A DNA stretch of 64,000 nt from Stackebrandtia endophytica (lineage in GTDB: Bacteria > Actinomycetota > Actinomycetes > Mycobacteriales > Micromonosporaceae). Where the stretch lies: assembly GCF_006716355.1 (NCBI RefSeq), contig NZ_VFOW01000001.1, forward strand, positions 1,550,001 to 1,614,000, written 5' to 3'. How positions within the stretch are numbered: position 1 is the first letter of the stretch; the number at the start of each line of letters is the position of its first letter. Shown here one piece after another: positions 35,003 to 43,730 of the stretch. A program made the translations under genes and the position numbers. Below the pieces are notes generated by a model. It was not told the origin of the DNA and made no database searches. It worked only from the letters and a program-made list of their open reading frames with translations.

Positions 35003-35629
35003 ATGCGGGGTATGACTGTCACAACTCACCCGGTTCTGGGTACTCCGCTGCACGGCCCGTGGCCGGCGGGCATGGAGCAGGCGATCTTCGGCATGGGCTG
35101 TTTCTGGGGTGTCGAGCGGATCTTCTGGGAGATCGACGGCGTCTACAGCACCGCCGCCGGGTATGCGGGCGGCAGCGACCCGAACCCGACGTATCGGGCG
35201 GTGTGCAGTGGTTCGACCGGCCACGCCGAGGTGGTTCAGGTGATCTACGACCCGACCAAGGTGAGCTATGAGGCGCTGTTGACCGCGTTCTGGGGGAACC
35301 ACGACCCGACGCAGGGACTGCGGCAGGGCAACGACATCGGCAGCCAGTACCGGTCGATCATCTTGACGACGACTCCCCAGCAGCAGCGGATCGCGGAGGC
35401 CTCGCGTGACCTGGCGGCTCCGGTGATCGCGGACTCCGGGATGGGTTCGATCACCACGCAGATCCGCCCGGGCACCGAATTCCACTATGCCGAGGATGAG
35501 CACCAGCAGTACCTGCATCACCACCCGGGTGGTTACTGCAACCACGGCCCACAGGTTTACGCCGGGAAGCTGAACATCGCGGCGTTGGAGAACCGGCTGG
35601 GTGACCTGCCGGTCAGCTGGAAGGCCTGA
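35003..35629 (+). CDS. msrA: Peptide methionine sulfoxide reductase A
   Basis: A 208-aa MsrA. The catalytic Cys33 lies in [46 protein letters not shown] and [20 protein letters not shown] are signature stretches, and a [13 protein letters not shown] tail supplies the recycling Cys. It reduces the S-epimer of methionine sulfoxide in proteins and free Met using thioredoxin. The start could also be ATG 35012. It is separated from the DxDxDG gene by the hairpin cluster, so it has its own promoter. Confidence 0.96.
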   Translation: MRGMTVTTHPVLGTPLHGPWPAGMEQAIFGMGCFWGVERIFWEIDGVYSTAAGYAGGSDPNPTYRAVCSGSTGHAEVVQVIYDPTKVSYEALLTAFWGNHDPTQGLRQGNDIGSQYRSIILTTTPQQQRIAEASRDLAAPVIADSGMGSITTQIRPGTEFHYAEDEHQQYLHHHPGGYCNHGPQVYAGKLNIAALENRLGDLPVSWKA

Positions 35630-35636
35630 CCTGCTT

Positions 35637-36176
35637 TCAGCCGCCCGTCATCGCGGCGCTCGCAGCCGCCAACGTCGCGGTCCGCAGTTCGTCGGCGTCG
35701 GCCTCGGTGAACATGACGACGCAGTCGGAGATCCCGCCCAGGGCGATGACCGCCCTGGCCTGGGCCGACAGGTCCGCATCGGCACCGACCAGTAGGTCGA
35801 CGAGGCGGCGCCGCCATCCCGCGACTCGTTGACCGAGGTCGGATCCGGTGAACAGACTCAGATCCCGCAGTACCAACAGGTTGAAGGCGCGGTGCTCGAT
35901 GTTGATGTCGAAGTACCAGGCCAACACGCGGTCCGCTGTGAGGTCGGTGTTCGATTCCAGGTCGGCCAGAGCCGCCTCGGTCTGTTCGACGACCGGTGCG
36001 ATCAGACTGTTGATGAGTTCGTCGCGGGATGAGAAGTAGTAGTACAGCGCCGGTTTGGTCATGTTGAGCCGGTCGGCGATCTGCCACAGCGCCGTCTCGC
36101 GCACGCCCTGTTCCAGGAACAGTTCGATGGCGGCCTGTTGGATGCGCGCTCGGGTCTTCTGTGACTTGGGGGTCAT
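35637..36176 (-). CDS. TetR family regulator
   Basis: A 179-aa repressor: RARIQQAAIELFLEQGVRET, then the helix-turn-helix LWQIADRLNMTKPALYYYFS and SRDELIN. The C-terminal helical part (VLAWYFDINIEHRAFNLLV, then LFTGSDLGQRV) would bind the inducer and dimerise. ATG 36176 is used; GTG 36191 is possible. It is divergent from the FAD monooxygenase gene, whose promoter carries a TetR-like palindrome, so it is the probable repressor of that gene. Confidence 0.93.
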   Translation of the reverse strand: MTPKSQKTRARIQQAAIELFLEQGVRETALWQIADRLNMTKPALYYYFSSRDELINSLIAPVVEQTEAALADLESNTDLTADRVLAWYFDINIEHRAFNLLVLRDLSLFTGSDLGQRVAGWRRRLVDLLVGADADLSAQARAVIALGGISDCVVMFTEADADELRTATLAAASAAMTGG

Positions 36177-36425
36177 GGTCGCCTCGCTCACCCGTGGCCT
36201 GCCTGATGGTCACAGGCGAGTCTAGGAGAGCCCGCGACGGGGAGAGTGTGTCACCACGGCGATGTCGCGGGCACGACCGGTTCGTGCGCCGGGATGGTTC
36301 GAACTCCGATCGACCATCTCCCCCGGTGACAAGTCCGGGCGATCCGGCGCCCGGTCGCCTGTTTCCACCATGGAGAACCCGAATTTGACCCTTGGGTAAA
36401 AACCGGTGCTACGCTTGACTCAGAA

Positions 36426-36447
36426 TTTTACCGTCCGGTCAGTAAAA
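36426..36447 (+). promoter_or_regulatory. Palindromic operator, probably for the divergent TetR regulator
   Basis: A 22-bp palindrome: TTTTAC (36426-36431) and GTAAAA (36442-36447) are perfect arms, and the central ten bases CGTCCGGTCA are largely symmetric, giving 18 of 22 matching positions. It ends 13 bp before the monooxygenase ATG. A TTGACC at 36385 and TACGCT at 36410 (19-bp gap) may be the promoter, so a bound repressor would block elongation or initiation. Confidence 0.75.
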
Positions 36448-36460
36448 ATCTGGAGTCTCG

Positions 36461-37699
36461 ATGACCGCACCGAATTCAGCCGCATCCGACACCCCCGTCA
36501 CCAACCGGAACATCCTCATCTCCGGAGCCAGCGTCGCCGGCCCGGTACTGGCGCATTGGTTGCGCCGCTTCGGGTTTCACCCGACGATCGTCGAACGTGC
36601 CCCGTCACCGCGCAAGACCGGCGGCCACGCCGTCGACCTGTTTGGACCGGCGGTCGAAGTCACCGACCACATGGGACTACTACCGCAGGTTCAGAGGCTA
36701 CGAACCCGAACCGAGCGCCTCGCCCTGGCCACCGGGTCGAGAGGACGACCCGTCGACATCAACGTGGCCGCACTCGCGGGCCTGTTGTCCGACAAGCACA
36801 TCGAGATCATGCGAGACGACCTCAGCGTGCTGCTCCACGAGTCCACCGGCGACACCGAGTACCTGTTCGGGGATTCGATCTCCCGGATGAGCCAGGACGA
36901 CGACGGCGTATCCGTCACCTTCGAGTCCGGTCCGAGCCGTCGGTTCGATCTGGTGGTCGGCGCCGACGGACTTCATTCCAATGTGCGCAGTCTGGCGTTC
37001 GGACCGGAGTCGCGCTACGCCCGGTTCACCGGCGCCTATCTGGCCGTCTACAGCCTGCCGAACTTCCTGGGGCTCGCCGACACCGCGCACGTCTACAACA
37101 CCGACGGCCGGGTGGTCGCGTTCTATCGGGCGCCAGCTCAGGATGAACTGCGCGCCATCTTCCTGTTCCGCACCGGGGACCCGCTCGACTATCACCACCG
37201 CGACGTTCGACACCAGAAGTCCCTGCTGCGGCGGCACTTCGAGGACGTCGAATGGCACGTGCCCCGGTTGCTGTCCGAACTGGATGCCGCCGAGTCGTTC
37301 TACTTCGACTCGATCACTCAGATCGACATGGACGCCTGGAGCAGTGGTCGAGTCACCCTGGTCGGCGACGCGGGCTATTCACCGGGTCCGGCAGTCGGCG
37401 GCGGCACCAGCCTGGCCATGGTGGGCGCCTATCTGCTGGCGGGCGAGCTCAAGGCCGCCAACGGCGACCACGTGGCGGGTTTCGCCGCCTATGAGGACGC
37501 CGTACGTCCTCAAGTGATGAACGCCCGCGCCTTCGGCGCCAATGCCGCCACCACCCTGGTGCCCCGGTCGGTCGCGCACGCGTGGTTGACCGTGCAGCTG
37601 TCCCGACTGGTGAACGCGGCCCCACGTTCGCTGGTCCGCCGCCTCACCGGCACACGTCACGGACCGATCCTCAACACCCCGCTGCCGCGCTACGAATAA
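36461..37699 (+). CDS. FAD-dependent aromatic hydroxylase/monooxygenase
   Basis: A 412-aa flavoprotein of the PHBH-like group A family. Signatures: the FAD-binding NILISGASVAGPVLAHWLRR (GxGxxG-like with Ser), the DG motif LVVGADGLHSNVR, and the GD motif VTLVGDAGYSPGPAVGGGTS binding the flavin ribityl chain. It oxygenates an unknown substrate with NAD(P)H and O2. The TetR-type operator immediately upstream suggests substrate-induced detoxification. A small kinase gene follows by 41 bp. Confidence 0.92.
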   Translation: MTAPNSAASDTPVTNRNILISGASVAGPVLAHWLRRFGFHPTIVERAPSPRKTGGHAVDLFGPAVEVTDHMGLLPQVQRLRTRTERLALATGSRGRPVDINVAALAGLLSDKHIEIMRDDLSVLLHESTGDTEYLFGDSISRMSQDDDGVSVTFESGPSRRFDLVVGADGLHSNVRSLAFGPESRYARFTGAYLAVYSLPNFLGLADTAHVYNTDGRVVAFYRAPAQDELRAIFLFRTGDPLDYHHRDVRHQKSLLRRHFEDVEWHVPRLLSELDAAESFYFDSITQIDMDAWSSGRVTLVGDAGYSPGPAVGGGTSLAMVGAYLLAGELKAANGDHVAGFAAYEDAVRPQVMNARAFGANAATTLVPRSVAHAWLTVQLSRLVNAAPRSLVRRLTGTRHGPILNTPLPRYE

Positions 37700-37740
37700 T
37701 TCGGGAGAGCGGTACCGGTCGGCTGTCGTATCGTGTGGCC

Positions 37741-38295
37741 GTGCAGAGCAGATTGATTCTGGTGACCGGTGCGCAGGCGGCCGGCAAGACCACCATCGCG
37801 CGGGCGATGGCCCGACGACTGGACCGCGCCGTTCACATCGACGGCGACGTGATCCACGGTTTCGTGGCCGCCGGAGAGGTCCCGTTCGATCTTCCGCCGC
37901 CACCGGGAGCGATGGAGCAGCTCTATCTGCGCTACCGGGGCAGTCTCGCGGTGGCGAGGGAGTATCTGGCGGCGGGCTTCGACGCGATCGTCTCCGACAA
38001 CATGTTCGGTCAACAGTTGACCGATGTGGTCGATCTGGCCGCCGCGCTCACCGAACGGGTGCACGTCATCGTGCTCGACCCGAGCGAGAGCACCATCGAG
38101 GAGCGGGAGGCCGGCCGCGACAAGGTCGGTTACAGCGACAGCATCACCCCGGCCATGCTGATCGCGGCGGTCCGACAGGAGACTCCGCGGCTCGGTCTGT
38201 GGCACGACTCCAGTGGAGAGTCGGTGGACGAGACCGCGCGAAGCCTGCTCGACAACCTCGGCGCTGCACGGGTCGTCACCGCGAACGACACCTGA
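37741..38295 (+). CDS. P-loop kinase, AAA_33/chloramphenicol-phosphotransferase-like
   Basis: A 184-aa protein from GTG 37741. The P-loop is VTGAQAAGKTTIARAMARR (GxxxxGKT), followed by HIDGDVIHGF with the Asp expected to activate the acceptor, and IVLDPSESTIEEREAGRDK resembling a LID region. Small kinases of this type phosphorylate hydroxyl groups on antibiotics or metabolites. It is in line with the FAD monooxygenase (41-bp gap), so a shared detoxification role is possible but not proven. Confidence 0.82.
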   Translation: MQSRLILVTGAQAAGKTTIARAMARRLDRAVHIDGDVIHGFVAAGEVPFDLPPPPGAMEQLYLRYRGSLAVAREYLAAGFDAIVSDNMFGQQLTDVVDLAAALTERVHVIVLDPSESTIEEREAGRDKVGYSDSITPAMLIAAVRQETPRLGLWHDSSGESVDETARSLLDNLGAARVVTANDT

Positions 38296-38355
38296 TCGTC
38301 CACAGGAGAGTGGTGTCCAACGGGTACGATCGAGCCACTATCCAGAGGAGACGGT

Positions 38356-38853
38356 GTGACCAACCGGGATGAATCGATCGATCGATGGATACACGCGGGC
38401 GAGACCCTCGATGTCGCCGAGGCCGTATCCGTTCTCGGCGACGACGTACGACTCGTCTCCCCCATCACCGACCGGTTCGCGTTCATCGGGCGCGAGCACG
38501 TCGCGACCCTGCTGACGGTGGCCTTCGAGACCGTGAAGTCGATCCGGTACACCGACCGGATCGTCGGAGCCGACACGGCCGCGCTGTTCTACGAGGGTCG
38601 CGTCGACGGCGTGGAGATCGGTGAGGCGCAACGGCTGCGATTCGACGACACCGGCAGGATCGCCGAGATCACCCTGTTCGTGCGACCACTGCCCGGCTTG
38701 ACCCGTCTGATGCGACGGTTGGGGCCGGAACTGGCCCGACGAACCGGGAAACCGGGCCTGTCGCGGATGATCCGGCTCCCCGGCGCGATGCTCGACGGCA
38801 TGGCCGCCACCGGGGAGCGACGGATCATGCCCAGGGCTGATCCGGATCGCTGA
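38356..38853 (+). CDS. SnoaL/NTF2-like protein
   Basis: A 165-aa protein starting at GTG 38356 with GAGGAGACG upstream. The first 115 residues fit the NTF2 cone fold: a helical start (SIDRWIHAGETLDVAEAVSV), then strands DDVRLVSPITDRFAFIGREH and AALFYEGRVDGVEIGEAQ and RIAEITLFVRP. The rest is Arg/Leu-rich. NTF2-like proteins are small-ligand binders, isomerases or dehydratases; no catalytic residues can be assigned. It is convergent with the next gene, 5 bp between stops. Confidence 0.75.
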   Translation: MTNRDESIDRWIHAGETLDVAEAVSVLGDDVRLVSPITDRFAFIGREHVATLLTVAFETVKSIRYTDRIVGADTAALFYEGRVDGVEIGEAQRLRFDDTGRIAEITLFVRPLPGLTRLMRRLGPELARRTGKPGLSRMIRLPGAMLDGMAATGERRIMPRADPDR

Positions 38854-38858
38854 GGGTT

Positions 38859-39185
38859 CTACCGTTCCGGAACCGACAGTTCGGCCATTTTGGACCAACC
38901 GTCTCCCTCGGTGGTCACGTTGATGATGTCCGGGGTGGCGGCCAACATCGTCGGCATGATCCGCATCGCCTCGGCGAAGTGTTCGGAGTTCACGTGGGCT
39001 TCGGCCGCGTCGTCCTGAAAGGCCTCCAGCAGAACGAACTGGTCGGGGTCGTCGACGGAACGGGACCAGTCGAACCAGAGGTTGCCGGGTTCGGCGCGGG
39101 TGGCCTCGGTGAACGGGGTGAGGCGTTCCAACCATTGGTCGGTGAACTCCGGCAGCACGGTGAACTTGACGGCGATGAAGATCAT
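38859..39185 (-). CDS. Antibiotic-biosynthesis-monooxygenase (ABM) domain protein
   Basis: A 108-aa dimeric alpha/beta-barrel-type protein. It starts MIFIAVKFTVLPEFTDQWLE and has the typical FTEATRAEPGNLWFDWSRSVDD and FVLLEAFQDDAAEAHVNSEHF stretch, matching YgiN-like quinol monooxygenases. Such proteins oxidise quinols or quenched aromatic compounds without cofactors, or degrade haem in the IsdG branch; no haem-ligand evidence is seen here. ATG 39185 is used because longer starts add a non-family leader. Confidence 0.88.
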   Translation of the reverse strand: MIFIAVKFTVLPEFTDQWLERLTPFTEATRAEPGNLWFDWSRSVDDPDQFVLLEAFQDDAAEAHVNSEHFAEAMRIMPTMLAATPDIINVTTEGDGWSKMAELSVPER

Positions 39186-39256
39186 GGTGGTCCTTCCTGT
39201 GACGACTGTCCCCAAGCCTGCCATGTGGCACTGGGCGCCGATCGCGGTCGCTTGAT

Positions 39257-40009
39257 TCAGGCGCCGGGGAATCGGATCACGGCGTCACCGTGATCTCCCC
39301 ACACGACCGACACGTCGGTACCGGGTTCGACCATCGTCAACTGGTCGGCGGTGAGTAGGCAACGGGCTCGCCCCGTTCGCCCCGACGGCGACTGCAGGTC
39401 GACGTGGATCTCCCAACGCCCGTCACCCCGGTCGGTCCCCACCGTCAGCGCCACGACTCGCGCCCCGTCCCCGGTTCCGTCGCGGAGCATCCGCCTCGCG
39501 GTATCGGGATCGACGGCGGTGGCGGCGACGGCGGACTCGGTCAACGAGGCTTGCCGATCGATCCACACCAGGTGTCGTTTGGTGGGGTGGCGCCGGAATC
39601 CGACCAGACTCCCGGTGTACTCGTCGACCGACCCGGATACGGATACGTCGCCGTGCACCAGCGTGCCCGGCCGTGCCAGTGGCTCGATCACCAGGCTGAC
39701 GCGGCTTTCGTCCCACGCCCGTACCTCGGAGAGGATGACGTGCCCGACTTCCGACGGGGTGTCGGGCACCGGGCGATCGGGTGGGAAGTCAGCCGGAATG
39801 AAGGTGCACACTCCCGCCAGGATGATGACCGCCAGGGCCGCCATCGCGACGAACATCCCGTCCTCGGGGGCGTCGATGGACCACGTCACCGCGACGACGA
39901 CGGTCGCCGTCGAGACCAGTGCAGCAACGAGAGTGATCCGGCCTCGGATTCGGCGAAGGCGCGTGAAGTGCGCGATGTCGACTGCGTCGGGTCCTTCGGA
40001 AGGCGTCAT
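39257..40009 (-). CDS. Membrane protein of unknown function, second of a coupled pair
   Basis: A 250-aa protein with two N-terminal membrane helices (ITLVAALVSTATVVVAVTW; MFVAMAALAVIILAGVCTFI) and then a 170-aa beta-rich domain that includes VGHVILSEVRAWDESRVSLV and a late TGRARCLLTADQLTMVEPG. Its ATG overlaps the stop of the upstream gene by one base (TGATG), so translation is coupled. The neighbour has a similar plan, one membrane helix plus a beta-rich domain containing HxE/ATG-like turns, hinting that they are distant relatives or partners. No family is recognised. Confidence 0.7.
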   Translation of the reverse strand: MTPSEGPDAVDIAHFTRLRRIRGRITLVAALVSTATVVVAVTWSIDAPEDGMFVAMAALAVIILAGVCTFIPADFPPDRPVPDTPSEVGHVILSEVRAWDESRVSLVIEPLARPGTLVHGDVSVSGSVDEYTGSLVGFRRHPTKRHLVWIDRQASLTESAVAATAVDPDTARRMLRDGTGDGARVVALTVGTDRGDGRWEIHVDLQSPSGRTGRARCLLTADQLTMVEPGTDVSVVWGDHGDAVIRFPGA

Positions 40010-40743
40010 CAGTACCACGTGGGCCCCAGCGCCCACCGTCCTTCATCGTCGACGTACCCGGAGGCGGTACCGCCGAGCCGAACCGCCGCCACCTCGTGTG
40101 GACGCAGGAAGCCGGTCATCTGCCGCCGGCCGTGGGAGGCATCAAAGTGGATGGTCACCTCGATGTGACCGGCACGCATCCGGCCGGTGGGAGTCAGTTG
40201 CCGCACCGCGACCGTCTCATGTCGACCGGTTGATGCCACGGCATGGGCCGAGTCGTCGATGAGGCCCTCGGCCAGGCGATGGCTCAGGATGAGTCGGCGG
40301 ACGTGGGCGGGCTTCACATCCTCCACAACGGACCATTCGTCACCGTCGGAGGTCGACCTGACCCCGATGGGAATCAGCGAACCGGGCGTGGCGCGCTCCG
40401 ACCGACTTGTCACCACCGACGGGACGGTGACAACCTCTCCCCCGACCAATTGGGCGCGAAGGCCCAGTGTGGGACCGAGGTCTTGGTCGTCGAAACCGTA
40501 CCGGGAAACGATTCTCGCCATCTGAACGTCCGAACGCCTTCGGTGGTCTCCTCGGACTCCATACCAGTCCCGGGGTTCCGGCGGGTCAAAGCGCCAGGCG
40601 TCGGTGATGGCGCGCAGCGTGGCGACCGGATCGTAGCGCGGCGCCGGTTCCGTGTCGGCGAACCAGAAGGTGATCGCCGCGTACCAGACCAGCACCGCGA
40701 TGAGGGTCAACGGCACCAGAGGCACCAGCATCCCGTACTCCAT
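40009..40743 (-). CDS. Membrane-anchored protein of unknown function, first of a coupled pair
   Basis: A 244-aa protein with a single N-terminal helix (MLVPLVPLTLIAVLVWYAAI) and a long soluble part of mixed beta character (LRAQLVGGEVVTVPSVVTSR; GHIEVTIHFDASHGRRQMTG; FLRPHEVAAVRLGGTASGYV). Its stop overlaps the ATG of the following membrane-protein gene, so both are made together. The C-terminal half of both proteins ends in a segment of the pattern h-x-P-x-E/T-x-h-x-x-h-x-x-G, consistent with related folds. Function is unknown. Confidence 0.7.
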   Translation of the reverse strand: MEYGMLVPLVPLTLIAVLVWYAAITFWFADTEPAPRYDPVATLRAITDAWRFDPPEPRDWYGVRGDHRRRSDVQMARIVSRYGFDDQDLGPTLGLRAQLVGGEVVTVPSVVTSRSERATPGSLIPIGVRSTSDGDEWSVVEDVKPAHVRRLILSHRLAEGLIDDSAHAVASTGRHETVAVRQLTPTGRMRAGHIEVTIHFDASHGRRQMTGFLRPHEVAAVRLGGTASGYVDDEGRWALGPTWY

Positions 40744-40847
40744 CGGCTCTCCTTCGCGACTGGTGGCGAACGGACAGCATCGGCCCGGTGTCGCCCCTAC
40801 CGATCACGGTTTTGGTCGGGCGGCTCAAGGAGCGCCGTTTCGCGTGG

Positions 40848-41459
40848 TCAGTCGCCCTCTGCGGTGGAGGGGCGCGCCAGTCCGTCGATGAGGATGTCTA
40901 TACCGGCCTTCATCCGCTCGACCGAGATGTGCTGATCGGTGCGTTGCCATGCGAACAGGTCCGCCGACATCGGCGCCAACAGCAGGTGCGCCACGTACTC
41001 GGCATCCACATCGGATCGTTCCTGGGTGATGAGCACCGACAGGTGCCGGTGATACACCTCGTAGGACCCCTCGAAGCGAGCGGCGGGGGCGCTGGTTTCG
41101 GCGTACAGCAGCATGTCGAGCTGGTCGTCGGTGCGGTCGATGAGCGCGCGAAGGAATGCCCGGATGCGGTCGACCGGGGACGCGTCGGGCCCCAGCGGTG
41201 GCGGCCCCGCCATGAAACGCTCTTGGAACTCGTGCTCCCGCTGGTCGAGCAGGGCGTGCGCCAGGCCCGCGCGGTCCTTGAAACGGCGGTAGACCGTGCC
41301 GACGCCCACCCCGGCGGCTGCCGCGACGTCGTCCATGGACAGGCCGGTAACGCCGTGGGCGGCGACCAATTCGGCCGCGGCGGCGAGGATCTTGCGGCGA
41401 TTGGCGGCCGCGTCGGCCCGCTCGGCGATCGGCTGCCCCAGGATCTCCAGTTCGGTCAC
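40848..41459 (-). CDS. TetR family regulator
   Basis: A 203-aa repressor from GTG 41459. The DNA-binding part reads RRKILAAAAELVAAHGVTG, then MDDVAAAAGVGVGTVYRRF and KDRAGLAHAL, a typical TetR helix-turn-helix. The C-terminal helices (RIRAFLRALIDRTDDQLDML; HLLLAPMSADLFAWQRTDQH) form the ligand-binding part of the TetR-C33-like type. It is divergent from the SDR/SMR operon, and two matching palindromes occupy the shared promoter, so it very likely represses both itself and that operon. Confidence 0.93.
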   Translation of the reverse strand: MTELEILGQPIAERADAAANRRKILAAAAELVAAHGVTGLSMDDVAAAAGVGVGTVYRRFKDRAGLAHALLDQREHEFQERFMAGPPPLGPDASPVDRIRAFLRALIDRTDDQLDMLLYAETSAPAARFEGSYEVYHRHLSVLITQERSDVDAEYVAHLLLAPMSADLFAWQRTDQHISVERMKAGIDILIDGLARPSTAEGD

Positions 41460-41496
41460 GAGCCACAGGTTACTGGACGGCCGGGCCCGAATTTGG

Positions 41497-41550
41497 AACC
41501 GGAGAGTTCTCCGGTTACTCTGACACAAGCAATCGGAGAGCTCTCCGGTT
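41497..41550. promoter_or_regulatory. Paired palindromic operators for the TetR regulator
   Basis: Operator 1 (41497-41516): AACCGGAGA and TCTCCGGTT are perfect 9-bp arms around GT. Operator 2 (41531-41550): a perfect CGGAGAGCTCTCCG core with AAT and GTT flanks, differing from operator 1 at few positions. The centres are 34 bp apart, about three helical turns, so two dimers could bind on one face. They lie between the TetR and SDR starts. Confidence 0.85.
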
Positions 41551-41598
41551 AGCCCTGCCGCAACCCCCGAAATTCCCACCACTGCCTGAGAGAGAGTC

Positions 41599-42333
41599 AT
41601 GCTTCAAGGAAAGATCGCCTTCATAACCGGCGGAAGCCGAGGAATCGGTGCCGCCGTGGCCATCCGGCTGGCTTCCGACGGCGCCGACATCGCCCTGACC
41701 TACCACTCCGACCGGCAAGCCGCCGAGAAGGTGGCCGACGCGATCACCGCACTCGGCCGGAAGGCCGACATTCAGCAGATCGACGTGGCCGACGCCGAAC
41801 GGCTGCGAGCCGCCGTCGATGACGCCGCCAACCGGTTGGGCGGTCTGGACATCCTGGTCAACAATGCCGGCATCGCCCCGATGGGGCCGTTCACCGATGC
41901 CACCGTCACCGAGATCGACCGGATACTCGCGGTCCACCCCCGCGCGACGATGATCGCCTCTCAGGCGGCCGCCACGCACCTGGCCACCGGCGGCCGGATC
42001 ATCAACATCGGCAGCAGCCTCGCCCGCACGGTCCCCTACCCCGGTGTGGCCATGTACGCGATGAGCAAATCGGCGTTGATCGGCCTCACCAAGGGAATGG
42101 CCCAGGACCTCGCACCCCGGGACATCACGGTCAACCTGGTCCACCCCGGTTCGACCGACACCGACATGAACCCCGCCGACGGACCGGACGCCGACGCCGA
42201 ACGCGCGGTGGCGGCTCTGCGCCGCTACTGCACACCTGAGGACATCGCGGCGACCGTGGCTCACCTGGCCGGGCCGTACGGCCGAAACATCACCGGCACC
42301 GAGTTCGCCGTCGACGCCGGGTTCGGCGGCTGA
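41599..42333 (+). CDS. Short-chain dehydrogenase/reductase, FabG-like
   Basis: A 244-aa classical SDR: FITGGSRGIGAAVAIRL (TGxxxGIG), VNNAGIAPMG, the catalytic Ser in INIGSSLAR and YAMSK (Tyr and Lys), ending with EFAVDAGFGG. It uses NADPH most likely, judging by the basic residue in YHSDRQAAEK after strand 2. Expression is under the paired TetR operators, and it shares a transcript with the SMR efflux gene (start 4 bp after its stop). Together they look like a substrate-induced detoxification unit. Confidence 0.93.
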   Translation: MLQGKIAFITGGSRGIGAAVAIRLASDGADIALTYHSDRQAAEKVADAITALGRKADIQQIDVADAERLRAAVDDAANRLGGLDILVNNAGIAPMGPFTDATVTEIDRILAVHPRATMIASQAAATHLATGGRIINIGSSLARTVPYPGVAMYAMSKSALIGLTKGMAQDLAPRDITVNLVHPGSTDTDMNPADGPDADAERAVAALRRYCTPEDIAATVAHLAGPYGRNITGTEFAVDAGFGG

Positions 42334-42337
42334 CGTG

Positions 42338-42685
42338 ATGGCGTGGGTGTTCCTGCTGGTCGCGTCCATGTTGGAGCCGGCATGGGCCACCGCGATCAAG
42401 CAATCCGACGGATTGACGAAACCGTGGCCCAGCGTGCTAGGGCTGTCGGGCGCATCGATCAGCGTTCTGTTTCTGACGTTCGCCATGAAGGACCTGCCCG
42501 CTGGAACGGCTTACGCCGTCTTCGTCGGTCTGGGAGCCGTGGGCGTCGTGGCCGCCGGAGCGGTCTGGCTGGGCGAGTCCCTGACACTCCCCCGGCTCGT
42601 CTTCCTGTCATTGATCCTGATCGGTGTCATCGGCCTGCACTTCGTCGACGACGGCTCCAGCACGACACCTTCGCTAGCCCCTTGA
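42338..42685 (+). CDS. Small multidrug resistance (SMR) family transporter
   Basis: A 115-aa protein with four membrane helices. The essential Glu is E13 in SMLEPAWATAIKQSDGLTKP, equivalent to E14 of EmrE; ISVLFLTFAMKDLPAGTAYA and VFVGLGAVGVVAAGAVWLGE are the second and third helix signatures. The W-x-x-A pattern and lack of a partner gene point to a SugE/Gdx-like guanidinium exporter or a QacE-like drug pump; the two cannot be separated by eye. GTG 42335 is an alternative start. It is coupled to the SDR gene. Confidence 0.92.
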   Translation: MAWVFLLVASMLEPAWATAIKQSDGLTKPWPSVLGLSGASISVLFLTFAMKDLPAGTAYAVFVGLGAVGVVAAGAVWLGESLTLPRLVFLSLILIGVIGLHFVDDGSSTTPSLAP

Positions 42686-42723
42686 GCACGGTAGGTCGCC
42701 GCTTCCACAGTGGTGGCCTACCG

Positions 42724-43668
42724 TCACGGGGTCTGCAGCCGTTTGTCGGACCGGATACCGAAGCGAGCGTATGGAATCCACCTGACGGTTTCATCGCGGC
42801 GACGGATCGAGTCGAGGCGTTTCCTGAACTCCCCGTTGATGCCGGGCGCGGAGTGCAACAGCGGGACGCCACTGACGACGAAGGCCAGTTCCTGCGCGGA
42901 TCGATAGGTCGGCCAACCGGGAACCGTGGTGACGTCATGGCCGTAGGCGCGCACCAGCGCCGAGTGGGTGCCGCCCCTGTCGTCGAACCAGATCTCGGCG
43001 GCGGCTACGGCGGTGAGGTCGGCCTGGGGTGGGCCGATGCATGTGGAGTCGAAGTCGCAGAACACCACACGACCGTCATGGCGACGGATCAGGTTTCCCA
43101 GGTGGGCGTCGCCGTGGACCAGACATTCGGGGTGGTCGGCGGTCAAGGCGGCGACACGAGGTTCCAGTTCATCACACCGACCCAGCAACCAGTCCCGATC
43201 GCCGTCGTCCAGCCCGTCGGCGTCGGTGATCCGGCGTCGAGCCGCCTCCACCGGGTTCCACTGTGGTAGTTCACCGGGAGCCGGCAACGCATGCCAGGAC
43301 CGCAGCAGCGAACCGAGATCATCGACGGTCGGCATCGGTTGGTGAGGCGGGGTGTACTCCCACACCGTCGCCAACAGCTCACCGGCCGAGACCGGTTGCG
43401 GCACACCGGGTGCGAGCCGAATGGCGGGAGCGTCCACCGTTGAGAACCACCGCCCCAGTCGAGCCACCTTGTGGACTCGATCGTGCAGTTGCCGACTGCG
43501 CGTTATCCGCACGACGACGGCGGGCAGCGGCAACAGGTAGACCGCGTTGTTCGCCAGATGCAACAGCCGCGCCCCACTCGACGCCATGTCCAGTCGGCGG
43601 GCGAGTTCGTGGAGAACCCGCCGCATCTCGGCCTCGCCGTAACGACTCGATCCGCTCATCGTCACCAT
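42724..43668 (-). CDS. Aminoglycoside phosphotransferase (APH)-fold kinase
   Basis: A 314-aa kinase-fold protein. The catalytic loop CLVHGDAHLGNLI keeps the full HGDxHxxN motif, and VVFCDFDSTCIGPPQADLT gives the metal-binding Asp. The N-lobe shows LLPLPAVVVRITRS with a candidate ATP site. It looks active, unlike the related protein near 24.3 kb. The substrate may be a small molecule or antibiotic; no resistance cluster is near. ATG 43668 is used; ATG 43659 is equally possible. Confidence 0.83.
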   Translation of the reverse strand: MVTMSGSSRYGEAEMRRVLHELARRLDMASSGARLLHLANNAVYLLPLPAVVVRITRSRQLHDRVHKVARLGRWFSTVDAPAIRLAPGVPQPVSAGELLATVWEYTPPHQPMPTVDDLGSLLRSWHALPAPGELPQWNPVEAARRRITDADGLDDGDRDWLLGRCDELEPRVAALTADHPECLVHGDAHLGNLIRRHDGRVVFCDFDSTCIGPPQADLTAVAAAEIWFDDRGGTHSALVRAYGHDVTTVPGWPTYRSAQELAFVVSGVPLLHSAPGINGEFRKRLDSIRRRDETVRWIPYARFGIRSDKRLQTP

Positions 43669-43730
43669 TGTCCACGGTCACCCGCGTACGAGTGACCGCG
43701 CCGAGAACCGTTGCGGCTCAGACGATCGGG

